Of a stretch of 41,509 nucleotides of DNA, positions 24,413 to 32,583 are shown in pieces. This DNA is from an uncultured Prevotella sp. (GTDB lineage: Bacteria; Bacteroidota; Bacteroidia; Bacteroidales; Bacteroidaceae): assembly GCA_938028745.1 (NCBI GenBank), contig CALIZL010000071.1:1-41509 (forward strand), written 5' to 3'. How positions within the stretch are numbered: the stretch's first letter is position 1; each line of letters opens with the position of its first letter. Position numbers and translations under genes: made by a program. Below the pieces are notes generated by a model that saw nothing but the letters and a program-made list of their open reading frames with translations, ran no database searches and had not been told where the DNA came from.

Positions 24413-25612
24413 GCCCTTGCGTGCCATTTTCCACGCGTAAGCCAGCACCACAAGAAACCCTGCGAGCGGTAAAACGAAAGGCAAAACGGGATTGCCGCCA
24501 TCGGCAATCATCCCCATTAGCAAGAAACCGCAACCGCCAACGGGCGTCATCATCAAGATAGACGATGCACTTTTGGTTAGTTGGCCTAAGCCTGTAAGTG
24601 CCAGAGAGAAGATGGTGGGGAACATGATGGCCTCGAAAAAGTAGTTAGCCAGTAAGCCAACGAGCGACAATGTGCCGAGGTTGAGCAACACCAAGCACAT
24701 GCTGCACACGCAACCAATGGCACAAACCAACAACACAAGCTGCGCACGAACCCGCCGCATCACCCAACTGCCGCCAAACCTGCCTATCATGAAGAAGGCT
24801 AATGCCGCGGTAAGCACCATCGAGGCGGTTTTGTCGCTCATCCATCCTTGCTCGGTAACGGAGTTGATGAAGTAGCTGTTGATGGATATTTCGGCCACTT
24901 CGTAGGCCAAAAGTGCTGCCAAACCTAATACGAACATGGGGTGGCGAAATAGCTCTGAAAGGTTTTTCAGGCCGCTGCCGCTCGTGTTTTCGTCGCTTGT
25001 GGCTTGTATTTCGGGCAGTTGTACGCGCGAAAAAACCAGTGCAATAGCCAAAACCACAACGCCTAACACTACGTAAGGGATGGCAACATTGCCCCCTTCG
25101 CTGTCGCTGCGGAAAAGAAACAATCCCACGCTAAACGTTGCGAAGATGCTGCCAAGGCCGTTAAACGATTGCGAAAGGTTTAGTCGGCTGGTGGCTGTTT
25201 GGGGCGCGCCCAACTCTGTTACATAGGGATTGGCGGCCGTTTCGAGGAAAGTTAGTCCGCAACCGATGGTGAACAGCGCGGCCAAGAACACTTCGAATGT
25301 GCCGATTTGGGCACCCGGAACAAAGAGAAAGGCACCCAATGCGAAAAGCGAAAGCCCAAATACCACGCCACGACGATAGCCAAAGCGATTGATGAACAGC
25401 CCAGCGGGGATGGCCATGATGAAGTAACCCAGATAGGTTGTTACCTGAATGAGGGCCGACTGTGCTATGGATATGTGCAGCTCGTTTTGGAAATGCTTGT
25501 TTAGTACGTCGAGGATGGCGCGAGCAAAGCCCCATAAGAAGAAAAGCGTCGTAATGAGTACGAAAGGCAGAAGAAATCTGCGTTCGGTAAGAGAAGCTTG
25601 TTTTCTGTTCAT
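24410..25612 (-). CDS. FucP/FHS-family sugar permease (MFS)
   Basis: A 400-residue inner-membrane protein with about 12 hydrophobic segments. The start LITTLFFLWGFARAILDVLN, the GYFIMAIPAGLFINRFGYRRG segment and LETAANPYV are typical of the fucose:proton symporter family, which also includes GlcNAc (NagP) and glucose/galactose carriers. The acidic residue expected in TM1 is present (Asp in AILDVLN). Substrate is unknown. GlcNAc would suit the salvage theme but is not shown. The stop codon abuts a CTAG hairpin array. Upstream lies a 195-bp TIR element and no clear promoter. Confidence 0.88.
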   Translation of the reverse strand: MNRKQASLTERRFLLPFVLITTLFFLWGFARAILDVLNKHFQNELHISIAQSALIQVTTYLGYFIMAIPAGLFINRFGYRRGVVFGLSLFALGAFLFVPGAQIGTFEVFLAALFTIGCGLTFLETAANPYVTELGAPQTATSRLNLSQSFNGLGSIFATFSVGLFLFRSDSEGGNVAIPYVVLGVVVLAIALVFSRVQLPEIQATSDENTSGSGLKNLSELFRHPMFVLGLAALLAYEVAEISINSYFINSVTEQGWMSDKTASMVLTAALAFFMIGRFGGSWVMRRVRAQLVLLVCAIGCVCSMCLVLLNLGTLSLVGLLANYFFEAIMFPTIFSLALTGLGQLTKSASSILMMTPVGGCGFLLMGMIADGGNPVLPFVLPLAGFLVVLAYAWKMARKG

Positions 25613-25678
25613 TATTGATAAGGTGATGTAGGGAACAAGATGTTATCCCTTTGTTCGTTCGCGTAGACTAGGTGCACT

Positions 25679-25873
25679 AGGCATGTTCTAAAAATTCACC
25701 GCAAAGGTTCAATGGTTGTTCCTTGTCTTGCTCTTCGCTGTCTTTTTGCTTTTATCTGGCATCTTTTGCTTTCTCTTTCAGTCGCATAGTTCACTATGCT
25801 CCTTCAAGGCGTAAGCAAAACCTGCTCAGCTAAAAGCTAAAAATACAGCAAAGGTAATTTTTAGCACCTGCCT
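25679..25873. mobile_element. 195-bp MITE-like element, full copy A
   Basis: The ends AGGCATGTTCTAAAAATTCA and, reverse-complemented, AGGCAGGTGCTAAAAATTAC are terminal inverted repeats. The interior has a GCATAG-TTCA-CTATGC palindrome (25784-25799) and no ORF. Related copies are at 28242-28307 (internal deletion) and 38136-38230 (inverted, truncated). Both flanks show CT directly outside the ends, a possible 2-bp duplication. Confidence 0.75.
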
Positions 25874-26071
25874 CTAATCAAATTGGTGCAAAAGTAATAA
25901 AAATTCGTGACATTCTCGCAAAAACAATCGTTTAATTGCTAGGAATGCAGCTGTGGCGTGTTGCGAAAGCGGTTGGTTTGAGGCTGTCAATGCAGCAAAT
26001 AGACCATAAAATCTTTTGAATTAGGCAATAAATGGGCAGATAGCGGTGTGGTTTGTTCGGTAAAAGGCATG

Positions 26072-26132
26072 AAAAAAGGGCTCCGCTGAGCCCCAACCTT
26101 TTGTTAACCTTAAATCTAATACTATGAAAAAC
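26072..26132 (-). ncRNA. Candidate ~60-nt small RNA with own promoter and terminator
   Basis: On the minus strand a close consensus promoter (26139-26170) is followed, about 60 nt after the expected start, by an intrinsic terminator: GGGCTC, AGCG loop, GAGCCC, TTTTTT (26072-26093). Nothing of coding length lies between. The nearest downstream gene on this strand starts 460 bp away. A tiny seven-codon frame on the opposite strand (26124-26147, MKNTLQS) overlaps it. Alternatives are a leader/attenuator, or a conserved upstream element read in the plus direction. Confidence 0.5.
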
Positions 26133-26138
26133 ACATTA

Positions 26139-26170
26139 CAAAGTTAATTCTTTATTATTTACTTTGCAAA
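26139..26170 (-). promoter_or_regulatory. Consensus promoter for the candidate small RNA
   Basis: TTTG (26167-26170), 20 bp, TAACTTTG (26139-26146) on the minus strand match both boxes of the Bacteroidetes consensus with normal spacing. Confidence 0.65.
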
Positions 26171-26381
26171 CGTTTGCTTAGATTTATGCCCCTTTTTAGG
26201 GTTTGTTATGTTAACGGCCGGGGCTTTAATACAAATTAAATGTTTAAGCCCTTTCGCTTTTGGCAAGGATGTTGCGTGGTTTTGCGGTGCAATTCTGCTC
26301 TTAGACGTATGCGTTTAGGGGCGAATTTCAGTGCATTATCCGTTTTTTCTCAGTGCTTTTGCGCCTGATGCGCATGGCATT

Positions 26382-26412
26382 AGCCCCCTCCCCAAAGGGA
26401 GGAGTGGGGGCT
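26382..26412 (-). terminator. C-rich hairpin directly after the MutS-like gene
   Basis: AGCCCCCTCCCC and GGGAGGAGTGGGGGCT form a strong imperfect stem with a short AAA loop, overlapping the stop codon region at 26412. It resembles the ends of the element at 13189-13392. There is no T-run after it on the minus strand, so it may be a REP-like hairpin that protects the 3' end rather than a classical terminator. Confidence 0.55.
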
Positions 26413-28223
26413 TAGGCTTTCAGTATCTTCTTTAATAAGAAGGTTGCGTTTTGGTTTTGAGCCACGCCACGCGTAATGCGATACGAGTAAGTAACGTCGT
26501 TTCCGAGTTCAATCTCAAAGCAATAGTTGGCAAAACGACTTGGGTTTTCGTCTTCTAGCTTAGAAAGTTCAAGGTCGTGGGTGGCCACTATGCCGCTAGC
26601 AGGCAGCTGCGACATGGTTTGTAGAAACAGACGCGAGCCGTTGAGCTTGTCTAACGAGTTCGTTCCCTTCAATATTTCGTCGAGAATGATGAAGGTGTTG
26701 GGGTGATTGTGGCAGTAGCCGATGAGTTGTTCGAGCCGAAGTAGTTCGGCATTGAAGTAAGATATGCCGTGCGTAAGGTCGTCGGTGGTGCGCATGCTGC
26801 TGAAAAGCCAAAAGCACGACACCCTCATCTCGCCAGCAAACACAGACAATCCGGTCATAGCCAGCACGTAGTTCACGCCCACACACCTGAGAAACGTGCT
26901 TTTGCCTGCCATGTTTGCACCCGTAACAATTTGGTATTGACCTTGTTCGATGTGCAAGTCGTTGCCAACGGCCTTTATTCCTAAGAATGGGTGGCGAAGG
27001 TTTGTGGCTTGATAAACGATGTTTGGTGCGTCTTCGATTTGTGGCTGAACGGTTTCGGGATGATTATATCTGAAAGTGGCCAGCGATACAAGTGCATCCG
27101 CTTTGCTAAGGCACTCTACCCACTGCTCGAAATGTTTGAGGTGACTGTCTTGCCATTTTAAGAACTTGCGTACAAGAAAGAAATCGCTTAGAAAAAGGGC
27201 ATTGGCTAACATCAAACCCAAAACATTGCTGCGGCGGTCTAGGCTGGCCACCGTTTGTTGTAGTTGTTTGAAGGCGTGCAATGCACCTTGCAGTTCGGTT
27301 TTCAGTTGCTTGTTCAATGCGGCTTGCATGTCTTCGGTGGTGATAAGACTTAGCAATTGCACGCAGGCCGTTAGCTCGGCGTGCAACAGGTTGGCCATTT
27401 TGCTCACCATGCGCAGCGGCTTGGTGCATATCAACATCACCACAAAGAAGTTGATAATGCCCCACCAAACGGGCACATTGGCACTAAGCGGCGTAAAGAT
27501 GGCAAGAAACAAGGTGGCGAAAAAGCCCACAACGGAGGCGCAGGCTATGGCGAGGGGTAGGCGGGCGGCGGCAAAACGGGGGATGGAAACCTTTGCGGCG
27601 GCTTGCATTGTTTGTGTAAGGCGTGTGCTGTCTATGCCGCCTGCCTTGCCTTTTCCTTGGGCAATAAACTTCATTCGCCACGTTTGTTTGGCGGCCAACT
27701 CGTCTATGGCCTCGCGTTTTCGTTCCACTTCGGCCTTAGCCTGTGGCGTATGGCCGGGCAATTGGGTGAGTGCGGCGGCCAACGACCTGCTTCCGCCTGT
27801 TGAAACTGTGCGGTTGAGCCGATGAAAAAGCGACGACGGACCGAATAAATCAAGGTCGAGGGCGAAAGGATGGTGTGTGTCTGCGTGGCATGCACCATCG
27901 CCGAAGGGGGTAAAGTCGCCTTCTAGGTAGCGCGCCTCGTCTTCATAGGCTTGCCTTAGCTGGTCGACAGCAGTTATTCGGGCCTCGTTTTGCACGTCAA
28001 AGTGCCTGATAACAACGTATAAGGCTAGGCAAACGGCGGCCAGCCACAGTGTCCACGTGGCATTGTGGAGGGTAGTGGCCAAGACAACTAAGCCTAACAT
28101 GGCAACGAACGAGGTTATTTCGCCGGCCACGAAGTAGAGATTGCGGCGCTTTAAACGAACGAGAAGAGCCGCCAGCAATGAACTTTCGGCAAGATATGCA
28201 GTTTTTAGGGAGGTTGTTTTCAT
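26412..28223 (-). CDS. Membrane-anchored MutS-like ATPase
   Basis: A 603-residue protein. The C-terminal third is a MutS family V ATPase: Walker A GANMAGKST (435-443), a conserved SSMRTTDDLTHGISYFNAEL block, Walker B TFIILDE (510-516) and the ATHDLELSKL segment. The mismatch-recognition and connector domains of MutS1 are missing. Instead there are two hydrophobic pairs, at about 32-76 and 220-265, that look like transmembrane helices, so the ATPase is probably tethered to the inner membrane with its head in the cytoplasm. Such proteins are widespread in Bacteroidetes and of unknown role (family knowledge). I prefer the ATG at 28223. An upstream in-frame ATG at 28247 lies in the end of a MITE copy. 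Confidence 0.85.
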   Translation of the reverse strand: MKTTSLKTAYLAESSLLAALLVRLKRRNLYFVAGEITSFVAMLGLVVLATTLHNATWTLWLAAVCLALYVVIRHFDVQNEARITAVDQLRQAYEDEARYLEGDFTPFGDGACHADTHHPFALDLDLFGPSSLFHRLNRTVSTGGSRSLAAALTQLPGHTPQAKAEVERKREAIDELAAKQTWRMKFIAQGKGKAGGIDSTRLTQTMQAAAKVSIPRFAAARLPLAIACASVVGFFATLFLAIFTPLSANVPVWWGIINFFVVMLICTKPLRMVSKMANLLHAELTACVQLLSLITTEDMQAALNKQLKTELQGALHAFKQLQQTVASLDRRSNVLGLMLANALFLSDFFLVRKFLKWQDSHLKHFEQWVECLSKADALVSLATFRYNHPETVQPQIEDAPNIVYQATNLRHPFLGIKAVGNDLHIEQGQYQIVTGANMAGKSTFLRCVGVNYVLAMTGLSVFAGEMRVSCFWLFSSMRTTDDLTHGISYFNAELLRLEQLIGYCHNHPNTFIILDEILKGTNSLDKLNGSRLFLQTMSQLPASGIVATHDLELSKLEDENPSRFANYCFEIELGNDVTYSYRITRGVAQNQNATFLLKKILKA

Positions 28224-28241
28224 AAGTGTGAGGGTTATAAT

Positions 28242-28307
28242 AGGCATGTTCTAAAAAATCCCCGCAAAGGTTCAATGGTTGTTCTTTGTGTTTTTTAGAG
28301 CCTGCCT
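28242..28307. mobile_element. 66-bp MITE-like element, internally deleted copy B
   Basis: Its first 46 bp match the left end of copy A at 25679 (AGGCATGTTCTAAAAA, then CCGCAAAGGTTCAATGGTTG) and its last 16 bp match A's right end (TTTTTAGAGCCTGCCT). About 129 bp of the interior are absent. It ends 19 bp upstream of the MutS-like start codon, so it forms part of that gene's leader or promoter region. Confidence 0.75.
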
Positions 28308-28388
28308 ATGGTAAAAAAGGAAATGGTTTTAGAAGCTTATCTGGCTTCGTGTAGCCTGTCATGTATCGGCGTAATGTTGTTTTCAGTT

Positions 28389-28534
28389 GCACTACAAGCA
28401 TCTTGTAGCCCTAGTACAAGCCCCTTTGTAGTCGTAGTACAAGCCCCTTGTAGTGCTAGTACAAGCATCTTGTAGTGCCAGTACAAGCACCTTGTAGCGA
28501 TGGTACAAGCACCCTTGTAGCCCCAGTACAAGCA
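28389..28534 (-). repeat. 22-bp palindromic array (CTTGTA/TACAAG), locus 2
   Basis: Six imperfect 22-23-bp units of CTTGTAG, seven or so bases, GTACAAG, then C(A/C)(T/C)C. They are the same unit as at 12053 in opposite orientation. A 120-codon open frame runs through it on the minus strand but reflects only the repeat. Together with copy B and a CTAG array this fills the 468-bp gap between the MutS-like and SUKH-like genes. Confidence 0.85.
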
Positions 28535-28629
28535 TCTTTTTCTTCGGCAAGTAAAGGCATTGATGGCAAAACTTGATGTTCTTTGCTGTGGGCTTAATAG
28601 GGGGTGACTAGGCTTTTTTTTGATGGCTT

Positions 28630-28680
28630 CTTGTTGTTCTTGGATGTCTTGCATGCCTAGGATAATAAGAAAACCAAGCC
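28630..28680. repeat. 9-bp CTAG-type array, degenerate, locus 3
   Basis: CTTGTTGTT, CTTGGATGT, CTTGCATGC, CTAGGATAA, TAAGAAAAC, CAAGCCCGA read in 9-bp register. The words GATGC and GATAA are shared with the arrays at 24329 and 34044. More decayed than the other three loci. Confidence 0.6.
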
Positions 28681-28715
28681 CGAAAGAAAGGTTATGCACA
28701 TCATTTAGCAGCCTT

Positions 28716-29270
28716 TCATTCCTCCATCCAATAGTCTACGTCGGGGTTTATCTCGCGTGCCACTTCGCCTTCTCTGCGCTCGTCGTAGTCTAGTAGACCG
28801 TAACGGTCTACCGAATACACCTTACGTTCGTAGTTAGCCACGAGCGTTTGCAAGAAGTTGAAGGCGTTAAGGCTAACCGTATCGATGAATGCGAACTCGT
28901 CAAGAAAGCTTATTGCCACTTCGTCTGTGGTTCTGTTGACGGCATAATAGCCTTTGTCGCCATCGAACAAAAGCGGTAGCCACTGTTCGCCATGCACCAA
29001 TTTGAAGGCCTCGTAGGCGGCGGGCCACTCGCGCAAGTGGGGCAGACGGAAACCAGGAAGAAAGTCGATGAGACCTTCGCGCTTGCACTGCCGAGGCGTG
29101 CCCGACACCTTATTATATATACACACAAGCAAAGGAGCTAGCGGCGTACCTGCCGCACGTTCCAATTGCTGGGTTGAATCGGGCAAGGGAAGCCCAAGGC
29201 TCTCGATATATCCAGGGCGTTTAACCTCCGACAATTGTAGGTAACGGTCGAAAAGCAGTTCTATGTTCAT
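28716..29270 (-). CDS. SUKH (SMI1/KNR4)-like small protein
   Basis: A 184-residue soluble, acidic protein without signal peptide. The segments SLGLPLPDSTQQLERAAGTP, FLPGFRLPHLREWPAAYEAF and WLPLLFDGDKGYYAVN fit the SMI1/KNR4 (SUKH) superfamily, which includes fungal cell-wall regulators and bacterial toxin-immunity proteins. Only 5 bp separate its start from the stop of the M23 peptidase gene, so it is the last cistron of that operon. No toxin gene is next to it, so an immunity role is not supported here. The function is unknown. Confidence 0.65.
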   Translation of the reverse strand: MNIELLFDRYLQLSEVKRPGYIESLGLPLPDSTQQLERAAGTPLAPLLVCIYNKVSGTPRQCKREGLIDFLPGFRLPHLREWPAAYEAFKLVHGEQWLPLLFDGDKGYYAVNRTTDEVAISFLDEFAFIDTVSLNAFNFLQTLVANYERKVYSVDRYGLLDYDERREGEVAREINPDVDYWMEE

Positions 29271-29275
29271 CGTAT

Positions 29276-30568
29276 TTATTGTACGTTTGTTGTTTCTTGT
29301 TTGCCGTTTGCTTGTGCTATGGGCAACCTAGCCGACTTGTCAATGCGCACAACACCGCTTGCATGCACCAACGTATGCTGGTGTAGCGTCTTAGCCGCGT
29401 GGTTGAAAACCAATGCGGGGTCTATGCGCTTGCCTTTAAACGACACCTCGAAGTGCAGGTGCTCGGTGGTGGCACGACCCGTACGGCCCGTCAGGCCGAT
29501 AACATCGCCGGCCTTAACAGCCTGTCCCACCTTCACGAAGTTGCGCGATTGGTGGCTGTAAAGCGTTTCAAGGCCGTTGTCGTGACGTATGACGATGCAG
29601 TTGCCATAACCAAAATATGGCCCCGAACGAACCACAATGCCACTGAAAGCGGCCAATATCTTATCGTTAGGACGGGTCTTGATGTCTACGCCAGAGTGCC
29701 TTCTGCGTCCTCCGTAAGGGCTAATTACATGGCTACCCGGTAGCGGGTAGGCCCATTCGTTGGGCGAAAACTGGGACAAGAAAAGCTTGTTGCTTACGCT
29801 GCCCCTCACGTCTTTCTGCGGTTTAAGCAGCGTTTTGTTGGCAGCTTTCTGCTCTTCGGCCAGCAGCTTCTGTTCTTCTTTCAGCCGTTTGGCCTCTTCG
29901 CGTTTGGCCTTCTCTTCCTCTTTGGCGGCCTTTTTGGCCTCGGCTTTCCCCTTTTTGTCGGCCAAAAGCTTTTCTTCTAGGTCTTTTCCTGTGGCCTGTC
30001 TAACGGTTACGTGTTGTCCGTTTTTCTCAAATCGTATCACCCCCTTGTTCAGTTTATGACTTTTGGGGTCGACGATTGTTTGCGGGTTGATGCGTCCGCC
30101 GTTAACCATCGTTAGGAAAAGGCAACGCCCTTGGCCGTCTTTCTTACCCACGATGGCAATAGATTGGCCTGCCTCTACCGTTTCGTTGGGTTTCACCAGG
30201 TTCTGTGCGTTGTGCGCATACACCGTTTCCAGGCCGTTGTCGTGGCGTATCACCACCACGTTTCCCCACTGTTTGTTCTTTCTTGCCAATCTAACTCTTC
30301 CGGGCATCATGGCCTTAACCACATCGCCACGCTTGGTTGTAATCTCCAGTGCGTTGTTTTTAGCCACCTTAGCCTTGCCCACAGGTAGCGGGAAGGCATA
30401 GTTTTTGTGCGCAATGGCATTGAGATCGATAAAGAAAACGTTGCCTTTATCGAACAAGCCAGGCGTGGCAATGCTAATTTGTTGGGTTTCGGCAGGCGTG
30501 AAATGGTCCTCAGCGGGCTTGCCCGAACTGAAGAACAGAACGAGGAGTAATGCAATAAGCTGTTTCAT
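29276..30568 (-). CDS. Periplasmic M23 peptidase/LytM-domain protein with degenerate and intact halves
   Basis: A 430-residue protein starting MKQLIALLLVLFFSSG (signal peptide; the frame is open for 19 codons further upstream but those lack a signal sequence). Residues about 80-170 are a LytM-like domain in which the zinc ligands are lost (RCLFLTMV in place of HLHFEV). A charged coiled coil rich in Lys, Glu and Ala spans about 195-250. Residues 275-390 are an intact M23 domain: HSGVD (His291, Asp295), YSHQ (His339) and HLHFEV (370-375). It would cut PG cross-links or act through an activator such as FtsEX. It lies 75 bp after pgeF and 5 bp before the SUKH-like gene in an operon. Confidence 0.88.
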   Translation of the reverse strand: MKQLIALLLVLFFSSGKPAEDHFTPAETQQISIATPGLFDKGNVFFIDLNAIAHKNYAFPLPVGKAKVAKNNALEITTKRGDVVKAMMPGRVRLARKNKQWGNVVVIRHDNGLETVYAHNAQNLVKPNETVEAGQSIAIVGKKDGQGRCLFLTMVNGGRINPQTIVDPKSHKLNKGVIRFEKNGQHVTVRQATGKDLEEKLLADKKGKAEAKKAAKEEEKAKREEAKRLKEEQKLLAEEQKAANKTLLKPQKDVRGSVSNKLFLSQFSPNEWAYPLPGSHVISPYGGRRRHSGVDIKTRPNDKILAAFSGIVVRSGPYFGYGNCIVIRHDNGLETLYSHQSRNFVKVGQAVKAGDVIGLTGRTGRATTEHLHFEVSFKGKRIDPALVFNHAAKTLHQHTLVHASGVVRIDKSARLPIAQANGKQETTNVQ

Positions 30569-30643
30569 ACGTGTAACATAGATGTGCTGACAGGTGCAAG
30601 CCAATGCCGCCACGCAAAGTGGCAACCAGCCATTTGGCCATGT

Positions 30644-31420
30644 TCAGCGGATGGTAACGCCCGTAAAAATGCGGCCAGAGTTAATGCCTAGCCTTCGGGC
30701 TGAAAAGAAATCGTTGCAGCGGTTGTAGGTGCAGATGTCCGTTGCGTATATGTTTTCGGCTTTAACGCCTAACTCTTGCAGTTGCAATTGGTTGCAAAGG
30801 GGTAGATTGATGTGCCATTTGTCGTGCCGTTGCGCAATATCGTTCATTGGGAAAGCGGCTTTGGCAAAGGCCTCGTACACTTCGTCGCCCACTTCAAAGT
30901 GTTGTAGCGAGATGCCGGGCGCAATAACGGCGCGTAGTGTACGTGGGTTGGTGTTGAATGCTGCGCGCATCTGCGCGATGGCGTTTTGTGCGATGCGTTT
31001 TACCGTTCCGCGCCATCCTGCATGTATGGCAGCCGTGGCGCGATGTTCGGCATCGTAGAGAAGGATGGGGATGCAGTCGGCCGTAGACACGCCAATACAA
31101 ACGCCAGGCACGTTGGTAATGAGTGCGTCAACGCCTTCCAGAACCATTTGGCGCACGTTCTGCGGCATCGAAAGCAGCTCGCTGCCCACCTGTCGCACGG
31201 TTGTTTCGTGTGTTTGGTGGGGCATAACGAGGTTAGAAGGGGCGATGTCCAGCACGCGGCACAGGCTATGGAGGTTTTGCGCCACGTGTTCGGGGGCATC
31301 GCCACAGTAGGGGGTGATGTTAAATTGGGCGTAAGCGCCTTGGCTTGCGCCAGCAGTACGCATGGTACTGAAAGCGTGAATGCCTTCGCCAAGCGCGTAT
31401 TCCAGCAATTTAGGGCTCAT
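30644..31420 (-). CDS. pgeF: Peptidoglycan editing factor / polyphenol oxidase family (YfiH)
   Basis: A 258-residue cytoplasmic protein. The metal-site residues of the YfiH/PgeF family are visible: His71 in PHQTH, Cys116 in STADC, and His133 in IHAGWRGT. In E. coli this protein removes wrongly built muropeptide precursors such as UDP-MurNAc-L-Ser (family knowledge). Other members have been reported as purine nucleoside phosphorylases, so the substrate is open. The ATG at 31420 overlaps the obg stop by 11 bp. An ATG at 31432 is equally possible and would add four residues. Both indicate translational coupling with obg. Confidence 0.9.
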   Translation of the reverse strand: MSPKLLEYALGEGIHAFSTMRTAGASQGAYAQFNITPYCGDAPEHVAQNLHSLCRVLDIAPSNLVMPHQTHETTVRQVGSELLSMPQNVRQMVLEGVDALITNVPGVCIGVSTADCIPILLYDAEHRATAAIHAGWRGTVKRIAQNAIAQMRAAFNTNPRTLRAVIAPGISLQHFEVGDEVYEAFAKAAFPMNDIAQRHDKWHINLPLCNQLQLQELGVKAENIYATDICTYNRCNDFFSARRLGINSGRIFTGVTIR

Positions 31421-32576
31421 CTTCGTCTTCATATTCAAAGTCGTCAAGGTCTTCGATGTCGGCGTCGATGTACTCCACGTCGATGTCTTCGCCCTCGTCG
31501 GCCAGTTCTTGCGCAAATATCCTGATGTCTTTGTCCCGATGAACGAGGGTGTCTTCGGCCATGATGCTTTGCAGTTTATTGCTCTCGCTGTTCAGTTCGC
31601 GCCAAAGGATGTCTTTTAGCTCAGACAGTCCTTGCCCCGTAACAGCCGAGATAAACACCACCGGAAGGTCGGTGGGCAACGTCTCGCGCAACATCTCAAT
31701 CAGTTCGTCGTCTAGCAAGTCGCATTTGGTTATGGCCAATACGCGATGCTTGTCGTTCAGTTCGGGGTTGAAGTTGTTCAGCTCGTTGAGCAGCACCTCG
31801 TACTCTTTCTTAATGTCGTCGGTATCGCCAGGCACCATGAAGAGCAAAAGCGAGTTGCGCTCGATGTGCCGCAGAAAGCGCAGTCCCAAGCCTTTTCCTT
31901 CGCTTGCTCCCTCGATGATGCCGGGGATGTCGGCCATCACAAACGATTTGTGGTCGTGATAGGCCACGATGCCCAGCGATGGTTCGAGGGTGGTGAAGGG
32001 GTAGTTGGCAATTTTAGGACGTGCCGAAGAGAGCGACGAGAGCAGCGTTGACTTGCCCGCATTGGGGAAACCCACCAGTCCTACGTCGGCCAAAAGCTTC
32101 AATTCCAGTATGATGGTCATCTCCTCCATAGGCTCGCCAGGCTGTGCATAGCGTGGCGTTTGGTTGGTGGCAGTGCGGAATTGGAAGTTGCCCAGTCCGC
32201 CCCGGCCACCTTTTAGCAGCATCACCACCTGCCCGTCGTGCATTACATCGCAGACATACTTGCCTGTTTCGGCGTTGTACACCACCGTTCCGCAAGGCAC
32301 ATCGATATAAACGTCCTTGCCGTCTGTGCCGTGACATTTGTCTCTTCCGCCGTTTCCGCCATGCTCGGCGAACACGTGCCGTTGGAATTTAAGGTGCAGC
32401 AGCGTCCAATAGTTGTGGTTTCCGCGCAGGTAGATGTTGCCGCCGCGCCCACCGTCGCCCCCATCGGGACCGCCGTTAGGGTTGTATTTTACGTGTCGGA
32501 GGTGCATAGAACCCCTTCCGCCCTTACCAGAGCGGCAGTAAATCTTTACGTAGTCTACGAAGTTTGATTCGGGCAT
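31410..32576 (-). CDS. obg: GTPase Obg
   Basis: A 388-residue ribosome-associated GTPase. The glycine-rich Obg domain is at 1-160 (GKGGRGSMHL, GGPDGGDGGRGG, EHGGNGGRDKCHG), followed by the G domain with G1 GFPNAGKS (169-176), switch region ANYPFTTLEP, G3 DIPGIIEGAS and G4 TKCD. The C-terminal tail is highly acidic (DLDDFEYEDEDEP), as in Bacteroidales homologues. The ATG at 32576 is used. A TTG seven codons earlier overlaps adk and is not needed. It is 7 bp after adk and overlaps pgeF by 11 bp. Acts in ribosome assembly and stringent-response control. Confidence 0.96.
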   Translation of the reverse strand: MPESNFVDYVKIYCRSGKGGRGSMHLRHVKYNPNGGPDGGDGGRGGNIYLRGNHNYWTLLHLKFQRHVFAEHGGNGGRDKCHGTDGKDVYIDVPCGTVVYNAETGKYVCDVMHDGQVVMLLKGGRGGLGNFQFRTATNQTPRYAQPGEPMEEMTIILELKLLADVGLVGFPNAGKSTLLSSLSSARPKIANYPFTTLEPSLGIVAYHDHKSFVMADIPGIIEGASEGKGLGLRFLRHIERNSLLLFMVPGDTDDIKKEYEVLLNELNNFNPELNDKHRVLAITKCDLLDDELIEMLRETLPTDLPVVFISAVTGQGLSELKDILWRELNSESNKLQSIMAEDTLVHRDKDIRIFAQELADEGEDIDVEYIDADIEDLDDFEYEDEDEP

Positions 32577-32583
32577 GAGCAGT

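Noticed and set aside
27166..27825. 219-codon plus-strand frame opposite the MutS-like gene
   Set aside because: Shadow of a gene with intact Walker motifs. No family resemblance.
28337..28699. 120-codon minus-strand frame through the 22-bp dyad array
   Set aside because: Its repeated CLYW/CTTT-like sequence just translates the array. No start context or conserved domain.
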